Below are positions 44,222-53,218 of a stretch of DNA of 64,000 nt, in pieces. Position numbers and translations under genes: made by a program. Origin of the DNA: Brevibacterium sp. S22 (lineage in GTDB: Bacteria > Actinomycetota > Actinomycetes > Actinomycetales > Brevibacteriaceae). The stretch lies in contig NZ_RHFG01000002.1 in assembly GCF_004745485.1 (NCBI RefSeq), positions 1 through 64,000 on the forward strand, read 5' to 3'. The notes below the pieces were generated by a model, which was not told the origin of the DNA, did not search any database, and saw nothing but the letters and a program-made list of their open reading frames with translations. How positions within the stretch are numbered: the first letter of the stretch is position 1; every line of letters starts with the position of its first letter.

Positions 44222-44920
44222 ATGGCGTTGACACCCGTAAGAGACTCACCGCGGGCGGCGGGGGTTGTCTATGAAGAACTACGCGGGCGACTCATCTCTG
44301 GCCAGTTTCGTCAAGGGGAGAGAATCTCCGTCGAGCCACTCAAGGCAGAGTTCTCAGTTTCCAAGCAACCAATCATGGAAGCACTTCGCTTGCTCTCCGC
44401 CGATGGATTGGTCGATATCATTCCCCAGGTTGGTTCGGTTGTCGCGACCTACCCACGGAGGGAGATCGCAGACTTCTTCGACATGTTTGCCGGCTTCGAG
44501 GGTGCAATCGCAGCCGCTGCTGCGAATCGCCGATCTGTCGATCAATTAGATGAGATTGATTTGGTCTCCAGACGCCTCGAGCGGCTACTGTCCGTCCCAA
44601 ACTCGCATGAGCGTTCCGTCGAGTACCTGAAACTGAACCGAGACTTTCACACGACCATTCACCGTATGTCGGGGTCTCGTATCATGGCGTCTTCAAGTCG
44701 ACGGCTATGGGACCTCAGTGACTTTCTGATTAATACGTCAGGGTCAACTGATCCCCTCAGTACTGCGACAGGCAACCGGCACGGAGAGCATGAGGAGATC
44801 CGGCAGGCACTTATAGACGGCGACGCGGAGAGGGCCCGAACTGAAATGGAGCACCATATCCGCGAAACTGTTCGCGTCCTCGAGCGCGAAACACCAGCTC
44901 CTGTAGCCTCGAACACTTGA
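44222..44920 (+). CDS. GntR-family regulator, FCD (FadR C-terminal domain) subgroup
   Basis: 232 residues. The wHTH contains VYEELRGRLISGQFRQGERISVEPLKAEFSVSKQ (split: LRGRLISGQFRQGERIS, then EFSVSKQPIMEALRLLSADGLV). The FCD helical bundle has metal-binding histidines in NRDFHTTIHRMSG, GEHEEIRQALIDGD and MEHHIRETVRVL. These proteins bind an organic acid and usually leave the DNA when it is present. It is divergent from the MFS-hydroxylase operon and has palindromes in the shared promoter region. Start ATG at 44222 rather than the TTG directly before it. Likely the local regulator of the island. Confidence 0.92.
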   Translation: MALTPVRDSPRAAGVVYEELRGRLISGQFRQGERISVEPLKAEFSVSKQPIMEALRLLSADGLVDIIPQVGSVVATYPRREIADFFDMFAGFEGAIAAAAANRRSVDQLDEIDLVSRRLERLLSVPNSHERSVEYLKLNRDFHTTIHRMSGSRIMASSSRRLWDLSDFLINTSGSTDPLSTATGNRHGEHEEIRQALIDGDAERARTEMEHHIRETVRVLERETPAPVASNT

Positions 44921-45097
44921 GATGGGGTTTATAGCTCACACTCTTCGTCGCGGTGCCCGAGATTCGGATTCCCCACGTGACCAGCGAAAGCCCGTTCCAT
45001 CGGTGTTCCTGCTGCGTGAGTTCGACCATCCGGTCTGATGTGTAAACGCTGGTTAGACGGTTGCCTCGGGTTTGCAGATTCTCTTTAGGACGACATA

Positions 45098-45355
45098 GTG
45101 AAACAGCTAGTTTTCAAAGCCACCTCGATGTATGAACGAGGCGGGCGTAAAGCATCGGAAGCCCGTCTGCACGCCCTCGCGGTATTCTTGCTGACTTTGG
45201 GCCACGGTGTGTGGGCTGCGCTCACTGAACGGCACATGTACGCGGCACTCGGAATTCTCCTTGTCGGCCTGTGTACTGCGGCTTTTCTCAACCAAGTCGG
45301 GCAGGAACTTACCCGACGACGCGGGCGAGATACGAAGAAGCGAGTTCAATCCTAA
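45098..45355 (+). CDS. Possible small two-helix membrane protein
   Basis: 85 residues from a GTG at 45098. Two hydrophobic segments (LHALAVFLLTLGHGVWAAL and MYAALGILLVGLCTAAFL) are separated by a short loop, with a basic C-terminus (RRRGRDTKKRVQS). It is a plausible small membrane protein of unknown family. The setting is decayed island DNA and no strong ribosome site is present, so it may be fortuitous. Confidence 0.35.
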   Translation: MKQLVFKATSMYERGGRKASEARLHALAVFLLTLGHGVWAALTERHMYAALGILLVGLCTAAFLNQVGQELTRRRGRDTKKRVQS

Positions 45356-45380
45356 GGTTGCGACGAAGTGGTGCTGTATG

Positions 45381-45604
45381 AAGTTCGACGTTCCGTTGCT
45401 TGGCGTTGCGCTGTGAGGTCCAGCGGACTACGTCAGAGCGCTGGAAAGTCGTCGGACACTGTTGTGCGAGTTGACGTTCTCAATGTGGCTGTCGTGCCAG
45501 TCGAGCTGATGAAACGCTTGTATGCCCCGATCGGCCTGGACCTCGGAGCCGAGACTCCACAGGAAGCGACGATCTCGATCAAGTCAGAAGTCATCCGGCG
45601 CTAG
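45381..45604 (+). pseudogene. Remnant of an XdhC-family molybdenum-enzyme maturation gene
   Basis: Decayed C-terminal pieces of XdhC/CoxI survive. In one frame [11 protein letters not shown] is followed by a stop (45414) and then [11 protein letters not shown], matching the family's FDVPLL..YVGALGSRRT. After a frame change, [24 protein letters not shown] follows, which is the XdhC signature around HAPIGLDIGA-TP-E-IA (shown here in part as [15 protein letters not shown]). The gene ends at 45604. The upstream two thirds are missing. XdhC loads the molybdenum cofactor into xanthine-dehydrogenase-type hydroxylases, so the island may once have encoded one. Confidence 0.7.
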
Positions 45605-46106
45605 CGGCGTGGAACCGGTAGCTCTTTGAGCGAACTCGACGGTCCGGTACACCGGAAAGCAGGGGTGGCAGCTTGCCGCGGTGTGGCACGGCACATCTTT
45701 TCACCGGTTGAAGAGCATCTGCGTAGGCAACTGGCTCGCTCTTCAGCAACGGATGAGAACTCGGCTCTACTTGTTTAACTTTCTCGACAGCGCATCAGAG
45801 CCTCGCGCTGACTATGGCTCTACCCACACCGACATTCCGTATTTGTCGAGGTCCTTTGCATCGTCAATATCATCCCCCAACTGATCCCGAAGAAATCTTC
45901 TCGACTCAATGTCGCATAGGTCAGAATCGATCTGACCCAGCTACGTATAACCTCTCTGTTGCATCCGATGATTAATGCTCAGACCGGCGGCCAGCGCATC
46001 ACGGCAACACATTACGACAGCGGCTCGGTCACGCCTAGAGTTCGCGGCGAAAGTACCGAATACCGGGACGCGGCTACGATGAGACCACGCCGACGAAGGG
46101 AAACCG
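45605..46106. other. Right edge of the island, no gene seen
   Basis: About 500 bp of AT-richer DNA with frequent stops in all frames. I see no gene, RNA or repeat that I can support. Base composition returns to GC-rich at the DUF2332 gene, so the island boundary is probably here. Confidence 0.5.
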
Positions 46107-47126
46107 ATGCAGCCGATGACCGAGCTCGAAGCCGAGACTCTGCGCGACTACTACGGCAAGTTCGCCCGCCTCGAGGCGTCCGGAACCTCCCCGATCTATA
46201 CCGCTTGGGCTGAAGGCGTGGCCGCCGATGACGAGGTCATCGCCCTGTTGCTCGAGCTTCCCCGACCGAAGCGCCAAGCCAACCTTCTCTTCGCCGCGGC
46301 CCGCCACCTCGGCGCCGGTGAGGGCACCTATGCTGACCTGCGCGCATGGCTGCTCAGGCATTGGGACGACGTTCGGGAGCTCATGCTTGCCCGGTCGACA
46401 CAGACGAACGAGGCCGGTCGCTGTGCGACGCTGCTCCCCGCGCTCGCACGGATTCCCGGCCCGCTCGCGCTCATGGAGGTCGGCGCCTCGGCGGGGCTCT
46501 GCCTCTATCCCGACCGATACAGCTACCGATTCACCGTCACCGGGGCGGTCGGCGCGGAGTTCGCGCAGTCGACGACGCTCGACCCTGCGGATGGTCCGAG
46601 CGCGGTCGTGCTCGACTGCGAACTGACGAATGTCTCGGTGCCAGAGCGCCTCCCCGAGGTCGCGTGGCGCGCCGGAATCGATCTCAATCCCCTTGATATC
46701 ACCGATGTTGACCAGCAGGAATGGCTGACGTCGCTGATCTGGCCCGAACATGAGGCGAGGCGGGAGCGCCTCCTCGCCGCTGCCTCGATCGCGGCCGCCG
46801 ATCCCCCGCATCTCGTCCGCGGCGACCTGCTCGACACCGTCGAATCCCTGCTTGCCGAGGTGCCCGCCGGGACCCAGCCGGTCGTCTTCCACAGCGCGGT
46901 GCTGGCCTATGTCGACGCCGAGGTGCGTGCCTGCTTCGCTTCGCTCATGCGATCGCGTGATGACGTCGTGTGGATCAGCAACGAGGGAGCGGGCGTCCTG
47001 CCTGACACTCCTGCGCAGCTCGAGACGCTCGGAGTCGAAGCCGATGGGCGATTCGTCCTCAGCGTCGACGGCCGAGCTGTCGCTCTGACTGGACCGCACG
47101 GGCAGAGCTATACCGGACTGCCGTAG
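46107..47126 (+). CDS. DUF2332 family protein
   Basis: 339 residues of the DUF2332 family, found across actinobacteria and some proteobacteria. Characteristic segments are YYGKFARLEASGTSPIYTAWAEGVA at the N-terminus (split in reading: YYGKFARLEA, SPIYTAWAEGVA), RCATLLPALARIPGPLALMEVGASAGLCLYPDRYSY around 100-135 (in part LMEVGASAGLCLYPDRYSY), and VVFHSAVLAYV. The VGASAGL segment resembles a methyltransferase motif I, but no reaction is established. Stand-alone gene just outside the island. Confidence 0.85.
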   Translation: MQPMTELEAETLRDYYGKFARLEASGTSPIYTAWAEGVAADDEVIALLLELPRPKRQANLLFAAARHLGAGEGTYADLRAWLLRHWDDVRELMLARSTQTNEAGRCATLLPALARIPGPLALMEVGASAGLCLYPDRYSYRFTVTGAVGAEFAQSTTLDPADGPSAVVLDCELTNVSVPERLPEVAWRAGIDLNPLDITDVDQQEWLTSLIWPEHEARRERLLAAASIAAADPPHLVRGDLLDTVESLLAEVPAGTQPVVFHSAVLAYVDAEVRACFASLMRSRDDVVWISNEGAGVLPDTPAQLETLGVEADGRFVLSVDGRAVALTGPHGQSYTGLP

Positions 47127-47299
47127 AGCTAGCTGAGCGCTGGTCTGCGGTCAGACGCCCTCGCTCACACCCCCTCGCGACGTCGAATCTGCGACGGCGG
47201 GCACACCCGCGGGTTCAACGTGCAGATGCCCCACGCAAATGCTGCGCAAACACACTTTGAAGCAGTTGTTGCACCGGAATCCGCAACCCGCCCGGCAGC

Positions 47300-48511
47300 T
47301 CACGCCCAACCGACGACGAGGCGGGCCGCCTCGGCGGGGATCATCGGATCGACTCCGGTGAGTTCGGCGAAACGGCGCAGACGATTGGCCACCGTATTGC
47401 GGTGACAGAACAGCTGACCGGCAGACGCACCGATGCTGCCCGAGGCCAGATAGGCGCGCACCGCTTCGACGAGGCGCTCCCGCTCAACCGGACCGCAGGC
47501 AGCGAGCGCCGACTCGACATCGACGAGGATCGGATTGCCGGCGGCGTTGAGCGACCGGGCCGCCAGCCGCGCCCACCCGCTGCGCCACGTCATCGCGGAC
47601 GTCTCATCAGGGGTGATGACATCGGCGAGGTCACGCGCGGTCAACGCCGAACGCCGCAGGGTCCCGATCCCCTCGGCGCGCACATACCCCACCCTCGCCT
47701 CGGCGATCCTGGTGGCGAGCGCCGTCGACGGATGACCGCCACCGCCTCGTACCGACGTGGCAGGATCCCCGATCCCCCACACCTTCGTGAACGCAATGAG
47801 AACCTCGCCGAGGTGGTGCGTGAACATGGTCCCGCCCGCGCGGACATGATCGGAGATGATCACCCGCAGGGCCCGGACATCGTCCCCGGTGGCGGCGACG
47901 ACGAGCAGCGGTGAGTCCACATCGAGTCCGAGGCCGGTCGCGATCCTCGACAGACGCTCACTCGTCGGATCGGGGTCGTCGAAGAGGCTCGCGATGAGTC
48001 CGGCGTGCACCGAATCCTCTTCCGCCCGCATCCGAGTGAGCTCAGCGGTATAGGCCTGTTGGACCTGGGAGACGTACTCATCGACGGTGGACAGGACGAT
48101 GCCGGTGTGCCTGATGACGAGTTCAGCGTCCTCCTGGTTCGCCACTCGGGTGAGCACCTCCCAGAGCACATTGAAGTCATGGCGGATCGCGGTCATGAGC
48201 GCCTCGAGCGGGATGCCCGCACGAGCCCGCGACACTCCGACCTCGGTCGAGACTGCCACCGGTCCGTCGAAACCGCCGGCGCGCAGCCCCTCGACGAGAG
48301 TGGAGAAGGAGGCCCGACCGGTCCGCCGCAGCTCCGAGACCGGAATCGGGGCGGGATCGTAGCCGGAGACCGTGACGACCCGGGTCATGAACCGGTCGGT
48401 CAGCTCATCGAGGTCGAGGGCGTCGAGGAGTTCCAGCCACCGGCGTTCGTCCCCGGGCACCGGGCGGTCCCGCAGCTGTCGTGTGCCCGCAAAACGATCC
48501 TGTTCATCCAT
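47300..48511 (-). CDS. PucR/CdaR-type transcriptional regulator
   Basis: 403 residues. The C-terminal HTH_30 domain is clear: VRAYLASGSIGASAGQLFCHRNTVANRLRRFAELTGVDP, with CHRNTVANRLRRF as the PucR recognition helix. The N-terminal 170 residues form an all-helical sensor region (RsbR/PucR-like, RHDFNVLWEVL), and the middle holds a GGDEF-like remnant. The ATG at 48511 gives the full length. It is divergent from a permease/enzyme operon with an inverted repeat between, so it is probably its substrate-responsive activator. Confidence 0.88.
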   Translation of the reverse strand: MDEQDRFAGTRQLRDRPVPGDERRWLELLDALDLDELTDRFMTRVVTVSGYDPAPIPVSELRRTGRASFSTLVEGLRAGGFDGPVAVSTEVGVSRARAGIPLEALMTAIRHDFNVLWEVLTRVANQEDAELVIRHTGIVLSTVDEYVSQVQQAYTAELTRMRAEEDSVHAGLIASLFDDPDPTSERLSRIATGLGLDVDSPLLVVAATGDDVRALRVIISDHVRAGGTMFTHHLGEVLIAFTKVWGIGDPATSVRGGGGHPSTALATRIAEARVGYVRAEGIGTLRRSALTARDLADVITPDETSAMTWRSGWARLAARSLNAAGNPILVDVESALAACGPVERERLVEAVRAYLASGSIGASAGQLFCHRNTVANRLRRFAELTGVDPMIPAEAARLVVGWA

Positions 48512-48527
48512 CACATCCTCTAGATTA

Positions 48528-48541
48528 TGTGCATTCGCACA
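48528..48541. promoter_or_regulatory. Inverted repeat in the PucR/MHS divergent promoter
   Basis: TGTGC-ATTC-GCACA is a perfect 5-bp-arm inverted repeat 17 bp upstream of the pucR-type gene start, in the only AT-rich stretch of the 189-bp gap. It is a candidate regulator site. Confidence 0.45.
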
Positions 48542-48700
48542 AGAAAAGTCCGCGTTTCGGCGACAAATGCGCCTGGATCGGGACATGCGGCACTCTGTAA
48601 GGTCGATATCTGCCGGTCGAATGCAACGATCGGCCGACGCACCACCCGCACCCGGATTCGGCCGACCAGGCCCACATCCCCGGACTCGACGGAGAGAACC

Positions 48701-50032
48701 ATGAGCGAGCAGAACACCACGGCGTCCGCCGAGCTCAACGCCACCACGGAACTGAGCGTCAAGGACGCGAACAAGGTCGCCGCCGGCGCCCTGATCGGCA
48801 CCGCCCTCGAGTGGTACGACTTCTTCCTCTTCTCGGCAGCGGCCGCCCTGGTCTTCAACGTCCAGTACTTCACGAGCGAGAACGCCACGGCCGCCGCCAT
48901 GGCCTCCTTCGCCACCTTCGGTGTCGGACTGGCAGCTCGTCCCATCGGCGGTCTGATCTTCGGCCGCATGGGCGACAAGATCGGTCGGCGCAAGGTCCTG
49001 CTCATCACGATCATCGGCATCGGCATCGTCACCGGCCTCATCGGCCTCCTGCCGACCTATGCGGCGATCGGCTTCGCCGCTCCCGCCCTGCTCGTGCTCC
49101 TGCGCATCCTCCAGGGACTCTTCGTCGGCGGCGAGTGGTCGGGCGCGATGACCCTCGTCGTCGAGAACGCCCCGCTCCACCTGCGCGCCCGCTACGCGGC
49201 GATCCCGCAGATCGGCTCCCCGATCGGCACGATCCTGTCCTCCGGCGGCTTCTTCGTCATGACCCTGGTGTTCTCGCAGGACAGCTTCGACTCATTCGGC
49301 TGGAGGATCCCGTTCCTCATCGCTCTGCCGCTGCTCATCGTCGCCATCTACCTGCGCGCCCGCCTCGAGGAGTCCCCGGTCTTCCGTCAGCTCGAAGAGT
49401 CCGGCGAGGTCGAGAAGAGCCCCATCCGCACGACCTTCCGTGACTCGTGGAAGCAGATCATCATCGGCATGGCCGCGGCTCTCCTCGGCGTCGGCGGCTT
49501 CTACCTCGTCACCGCTTTCTGCGTCTGGTACGGCGTCAACGTCCTCGGCTACGACGATTCGCTCCTCCTGCTCGGCAGCATGGTCGCGGCCGCCGTCGAA
49601 ATCCTCGCCCTCCTCTGGGGCGGTGCCCTGGGTACGAAGTACGGAGCCTCGAAGGTCATCCTCTGGGGCGGAGTCGCCTCGGCGGTCGTCGCGGTTCCCG
49701 CGTTCTTCATGTTCGAGTCCGGGGTTCCGGTCCTCGTCGTCATCGCCATGACCCTGGCCGTGTCCACCCTGTCCCTGCCCTACGCGGCCTCGGGCACCGT
49801 GCTCACCGGGCTGTTCCCCGCCACCACCCGCTACACGGGTGTCGGCATGGCGCAGAACGCCGCAGGTATGCTCTCCGGGTTCATTCCGCTGCTGGCCACG
49901 AGCTTCGTCGCCTCCGCCGGAGACCACTGGTGGCCGGCCGCCGCGATGCTCGTCTTCCTCTCCCTGTTCACGGCGTTCGCCGGCTTTGTCGCTCCTCGGA
50001 TGAGCGTCGACCTCCCCGGCTTCAAACACTGA
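48701..50032 (+). CDS. MFS transporter, MHS family
   Basis: 443 residues, the second MHS-type symporter of the window. It has LIGTALEWYDFFLFSAAAALVF in helix 1, the loop GRMGDKIGRRKVLL, and RILQGLFVGGEWSGAMTLVVEN in helix 4 to 5, all family features. The ATG at 48701 follows GGAGAG. It opens an operon with the ThDP enzyme and the M20 hydrolase, so it likely imports their substrate. It shares the GTxxEYYDFF/GTALEWYDFF opening with the island's MHS carrier but is otherwise clearly different. Confidence 0.92.
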   Translation: MSEQNTTASAELNATTELSVKDANKVAAGALIGTALEWYDFFLFSAAAALVFNVQYFTSENATAAAMASFATFGVGLAARPIGGLIFGRMGDKIGRRKVLLITIIGIGIVTGLIGLLPTYAAIGFAAPALLVLLRILQGLFVGGEWSGAMTLVVENAPLHLRARYAAIPQIGSPIGTILSSGGFFVMTLVFSQDSFDSFGWRIPFLIALPLLIVAIYLRARLEESPVFRQLEESGEVEKSPIRTTFRDSWKQIIIGMAAALLGVGGFYLVTAFCVWYGVNVLGYDDSLLLLGSMVAAAVEILALLWGGALGTKYGASKVILWGGVASAVVAVPAFFMFESGVPVLVVIAMTLAVSTLSLPYAASGTVLTGLFPATTRYTGVGMAQNAAGMLSGFIPLLATSFVASAGDHWWPAAAMLVFLSLFTAFAGFVAPRMSVDLPGFKH

Positions 50033-50121
50033 GAACCGCACAGCGCTGAGAACCCAGCGCAGCACCGGGCCGGGAGCCCCGGACCTCACACCGTTCGATC
50101 GTCGAAAGGACACCCCCCACC

Positions 50122-51861
50122 ATGTCGCGTTCCGCCGGCCACCTCATCGTCGACACTCTGGAGAGCGCGGGCATCGAGCGCGTCTACGCGGTCCCCGGCG
50201 AGTCCTACCTCGACGTCCTCGACGGACTGTATGACGCGAAGATCGAAACCGTCGTGTGCCGGCAGGAGGGCGGTGCGGGGTTCATGGCGCTGGCCGAATC
50301 CCGGTTGACCGGCCGTCCGGGCATCGCCATGGTCACCCGCGGACCCGGGGCGGCGAATGCGATGATCTCTGTCCACACCGCCTGGCAGGACGCAACCGCG
50401 CTCGTCCTCTTCGTCGGCCTCGTCCCCCTCAACGATCGCTCCCGCGAATCCTTCCAGGAGTTCAGCCTGTCCGAGTGGTTCTCCTCGACGGCGAAGCGCG
50501 TGCTCACCATCGATGATGAGGACCGTGCCGGTGAGATCACCGCCGATGCCCTGCGCATCGCCGCATCCGGTCGCCCCGGCCCCGTCGTCGTCGGCCTGCC
50601 CGAGGATGTCCTCGTCCGTCTCACCGAGGCCCCCACTCCGATCCTCCCCGAGGTGGCCCCACCGACCCCTGCCCCCGCCGTCATCGATGGCTTGGCTTCC
50701 CGGATCGCGGCGGCGAAGCGTCCCGCATTCGTCCTCGGCGGGGATGGGTGGCACAACGGCTGCGGAGCCGAGCTGGCCGGTCTGGCCGCCTCGGCAGGGG
50801 TGCCGATCTTCTGCGATTGGCGCGCCTACGATGCGATTCCGCATTCCTCGCCGGCGTGGGCGGGGTGGCTCGGCTACGGTCGCGCCGATGCGGTGGCGGC
50901 CGGATTCGCCGCGGCGGACCTCATCGTCTTCGTCGGCTGCACCCGCTCCGATGTCTTAAGCGACGGGTACACGATCGGCTTCGACGCCGAGACCGTGCTC
51001 GTCTCCCTCGACATGGAGGCCGCCCAGCACGCAGGGCGCATCGACGAGCACATCATCGCCTCCCCGGACTCCTTCACTCGAGCCTTGACCAGGACCGAAG
51101 CCGGCGCGGCTCGGGATGCGAGCCAGCTGCGCGGAACCCGAACGGACGAGTGGATGCAGGGGCGAGCGGACGTGCAGTTCCGGTTCGCCGCTCATCGCCC
51201 CGACGCCGAGGCGGCACCGGAGAACGCGGACCGTGCCGGGGTCGATCTCGGGGTGGCGTTCGGGATTCTCGATGACCGCCTCGGCGGGGATGCGATCCTC
51301 ACCTACGGGGCGGGCAATGCCACGATCTGGGGGCACCGGTTCATCCGGCATGAACGTCCGGCCAGTCTCGTCGGAGCCCGCAACGGGGCGATGGGTCTCG
51401 CCGTTCCCGCGGCAGTCGCGGCTTCTCTGGCGTACCCGGAGCGGCGCGCGGTCGCGATCTGCGGCGATGGGGACTTCCTCATGAACGGCCAGGAGATCGC
51501 GACGGCCTTCGCCCACAGCGGATCACCGCTGATCATCGTCATCGACAACGGCGTGTACGGCACGATCGTGTCTCACCTGGAGAATCACTATCCAGGGCGG
51601 CCCTCGGGCACGCGGATGGTCAACCCGAACTTCGCCGCGTGGATGTCGGCATTCGATCTCAGCAGCTCCGGGGCCGCCTCGGCGAGCGAGGCGGACCTGA
51701 CCGCGTCCGTGTCCGGACCGACCGGGCATGGGGAGCGCGTCGAAACGACCGAGGAATTCGGGCCGGCGCTCGACCGAGCACTTGCCCACGACGGGCCGGC
51801 GCTCATCCATGTGCTCATCGACCCGGCGACGATGCCGCCGGCCGCCGACGAAACCGCCTGA
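50122..51861 (+). CDS. ThDP-dependent enzyme (acetolactate-synthase-like)
   Basis: 579 residues with the three domains of the POX/AHAS family. The N-terminal Pyr domain has the catalytic Glu (E27 in YAVPGESYLDVLDG) and MVTRGPGAANAM. The central domain binds FAD or nucleotide in relatives. The C-terminal PP domain has the ThDP motif CGDGDFLMNGQEIATA continuing to IVIDNGVYG. Relatives include acetolactate synthase, oxalyl-CoA decarboxylase and IolD-type hydrolases; this one does not match any of them well enough for a reaction. It lies between the MHS permease and the M20 hydrolase. A small hairpin, CCGGCA-C-TGCCGG (51864-51876), follows the stop. Confidence 0.85.
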   Translation: MSRSAGHLIVDTLESAGIERVYAVPGESYLDVLDGLYDAKIETVVCRQEGGAGFMALAESRLTGRPGIAMVTRGPGAANAMISVHTAWQDATALVLFVGLVPLNDRSRESFQEFSLSEWFSSTAKRVLTIDDEDRAGEITADALRIAASGRPGPVVVGLPEDVLVRLTEAPTPILPEVAPPTPAPAVIDGLASRIAAAKRPAFVLGGDGWHNGCGAELAGLAASAGVPIFCDWRAYDAIPHSSPAWAGWLGYGRADAVAAGFAAADLIVFVGCTRSDVLSDGYTIGFDAETVLVSLDMEAAQHAGRIDEHIIASPDSFTRALTRTEAGAARDASQLRGTRTDEWMQGRADVQFRFAAHRPDAEAAPENADRAGVDLGVAFGILDDRLGGDAILTYGAGNATIWGHRFIRHERPASLVGARNGAMGLAVPAAVAASLAYPERRAVAICGDGDFLMNGQEIATAFAHSGSPLIIVIDNGVYGTIVSHLENHYPGRPSGTRMVNPNFAAWMSAFDLSSSGAASASEADLTASVSGPTGHGERVETTEEFGPALDRALAHDGPALIHVLIDPATMPPAADETA

Positions 51862-51943
51862 CACCGGCACTGCCGGCGCCGCACCCCTCCATCCCACCGT
51901 CGCAGGTCACCCCGCCGGCGACACCGTCTCGAAAGGACCCCTC

Positions 51944-53209
51944 ATGACCGTTTCACCCTCTCTGATCAGCGCCGATCGCGAAGCAGAATTCCTCGCCGAT
52001 TGGGCCGTGCATTCGCGTTTCGGTGCGGTCGAGGGCACGAACGGGGTCGACCGACAGGCGGCGAGCGCCGCCGATGGTCAGCAGCGGAAATGGTTCGAAG
52101 ACCTGCTGATCAAGCACGGTTTCAGCGTCCACCGGGACGCGATCGGCAACCAGTTCGGGCTCCTCGAGCTCGTTCCCGGCGCCCCGTACGTGCTCACGGG
52201 TTCGCACATGGATTCCCAGCCGACGGCCGGGCGCTTCGACGGCGCCTATGGGGTGATGTCCTCGGCACATGCGTGCTTCGCCGTCGCCGATGAGCTGCGG
52301 GCGGACCCGTCGAAGGCGAAGTTCAACCTCGCCGTGGTCAATTGGTTCAACGAGGAGGGATCCCGGTTCAAGCCGTCGATGATGGGGTCCAATGTCTTCA
52401 CCGGCAAGGCCGAGCTCGAAGCGGCCCTGACCACCCGTGATGCTGCCGGGACCACCGTCGCCGAGGCGCTCGATGCGATCGGTGAGCGCGGGGACTTCAC
52501 CGTTCCCGAGATCGCCTCGTATGCGGAGATCCATGTCCAGCAGGGTCGGAGCATGGAAGAGGACGGGGTGACGATCGGCCTGGTCAACGCCACGTGGGCG
52601 GCCCACAAGTACGAGTTCAAGGTCACCGGTGCTCAAGCGCACAGCGGGTCGACTCTCATGGCCGATCGGCAGGATGCTCTGCTCGGTGCGGCGCGTCTGG
52701 TCGTGGCTGCACGTGAACTCGTCGACGACTTCGAGCCTGGTGCTCTGCACACCGCATGCGGGCAGCTCACGGTGTACCCGAATTCTCCGGTCGTCGTCGC
52801 CAGCGAGGTCAGCCTGCTGCTCGATCTGCGCTCCCCCAGCGCCGAGGTGATCGCCTCCGCCCATGAGAAGCTCATGTCCAGGATCGCCCAGGTCAGCGAG
52901 GACGACCGGGTGGAGATCGAGATCGTCGCCGAACACAGCTGGGATCAGAACCCGTACTCCGAGGACGGGGTCGAGCTGGCACGGTCGGCTGCGAATGATC
53001 TGGGACTCACCTCGGCGAAGGTGATGACCGTGGCCGGACATGATTCGACGAATATGAAGGACGAGGTGCCCACCGTCATGCTCTTCATTCCCAGCGTCGA
53101 CGGGGTCTCGCACAGCCTGCAGGAATTCACGAAGGACGAAGATCTCGTCTCGGGTCTCCATCACCTCACCGAGGTGGTTCGCCGGCTCGCCGCCGGCGCC
53201 CTGGCCTGA
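51944..53209 (+). CDS. M20-family Zn-dependent amidohydrolase (N-carbamoyl-amino acid hydrolase/allantoate amidohydrolase type)
   Basis: 421 residues. The two-metal M20 ligand set is visible: H and D in TGSHMDSQPTAGRFDGAYG, the E-E pair in NWFNEEGSRF, H in YAEIHVQQG and H in GVSHSLQEFT. The dimerisation lid contains GAQAHSGSTLM. FKPSMMGSNVFTG and the QGRSME region place it with hydantoin-utilisation C/allantoate hydrolases, which open N-carbamoyl or ureido groups. The ATG at 51944 follows GAAAGGA. Third gene of the PucR-associated operon, suggesting degradation of a ureido or amide compound. Confidence 0.9.
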   Translation: MTVSPSLISADREAEFLADWAVHSRFGAVEGTNGVDRQAASAADGQQRKWFEDLLIKHGFSVHRDAIGNQFGLLELVPGAPYVLTGSHMDSQPTAGRFDGAYGVMSSAHACFAVADELRADPSKAKFNLAVVNWFNEEGSRFKPSMMGSNVFTGKAELEAALTTRDAAGTTVAEALDAIGERGDFTVPEIASYAEIHVQQGRSMEEDGVTIGLVNATWAAHKYEFKVTGAQAHSGSTLMADRQDALLGAARLVVAARELVDDFEPGALHTACGQLTVYPNSPVVVASEVSLLLDLRSPSAEVIASAHEKLMSRIAQVSEDDRVEIEIVAEHSWDQNPYSEDGVELARSAANDLGLTSAKVMTVAGHDSTNMKDEVPTVMLFIPSVDGVSHSLQEFTKDEDLVSGLHHLTEVVRRLAAGALA

Positions 53210-53218
53210 CGGTCGGAG

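Noticed and set aside
44811..45029. Minus-strand frame after gntR as a transposase remnant
   Set aside because: No DDE or HTH motif recognisable; it mostly overlaps gntR's 3' end.
50045..50085. Short GC inverted repeats between the MHS permease and the ThDP enzyme gene as a terminator
   Set aside because: Stems are five bases and lie within a likely operon; too weak to call.
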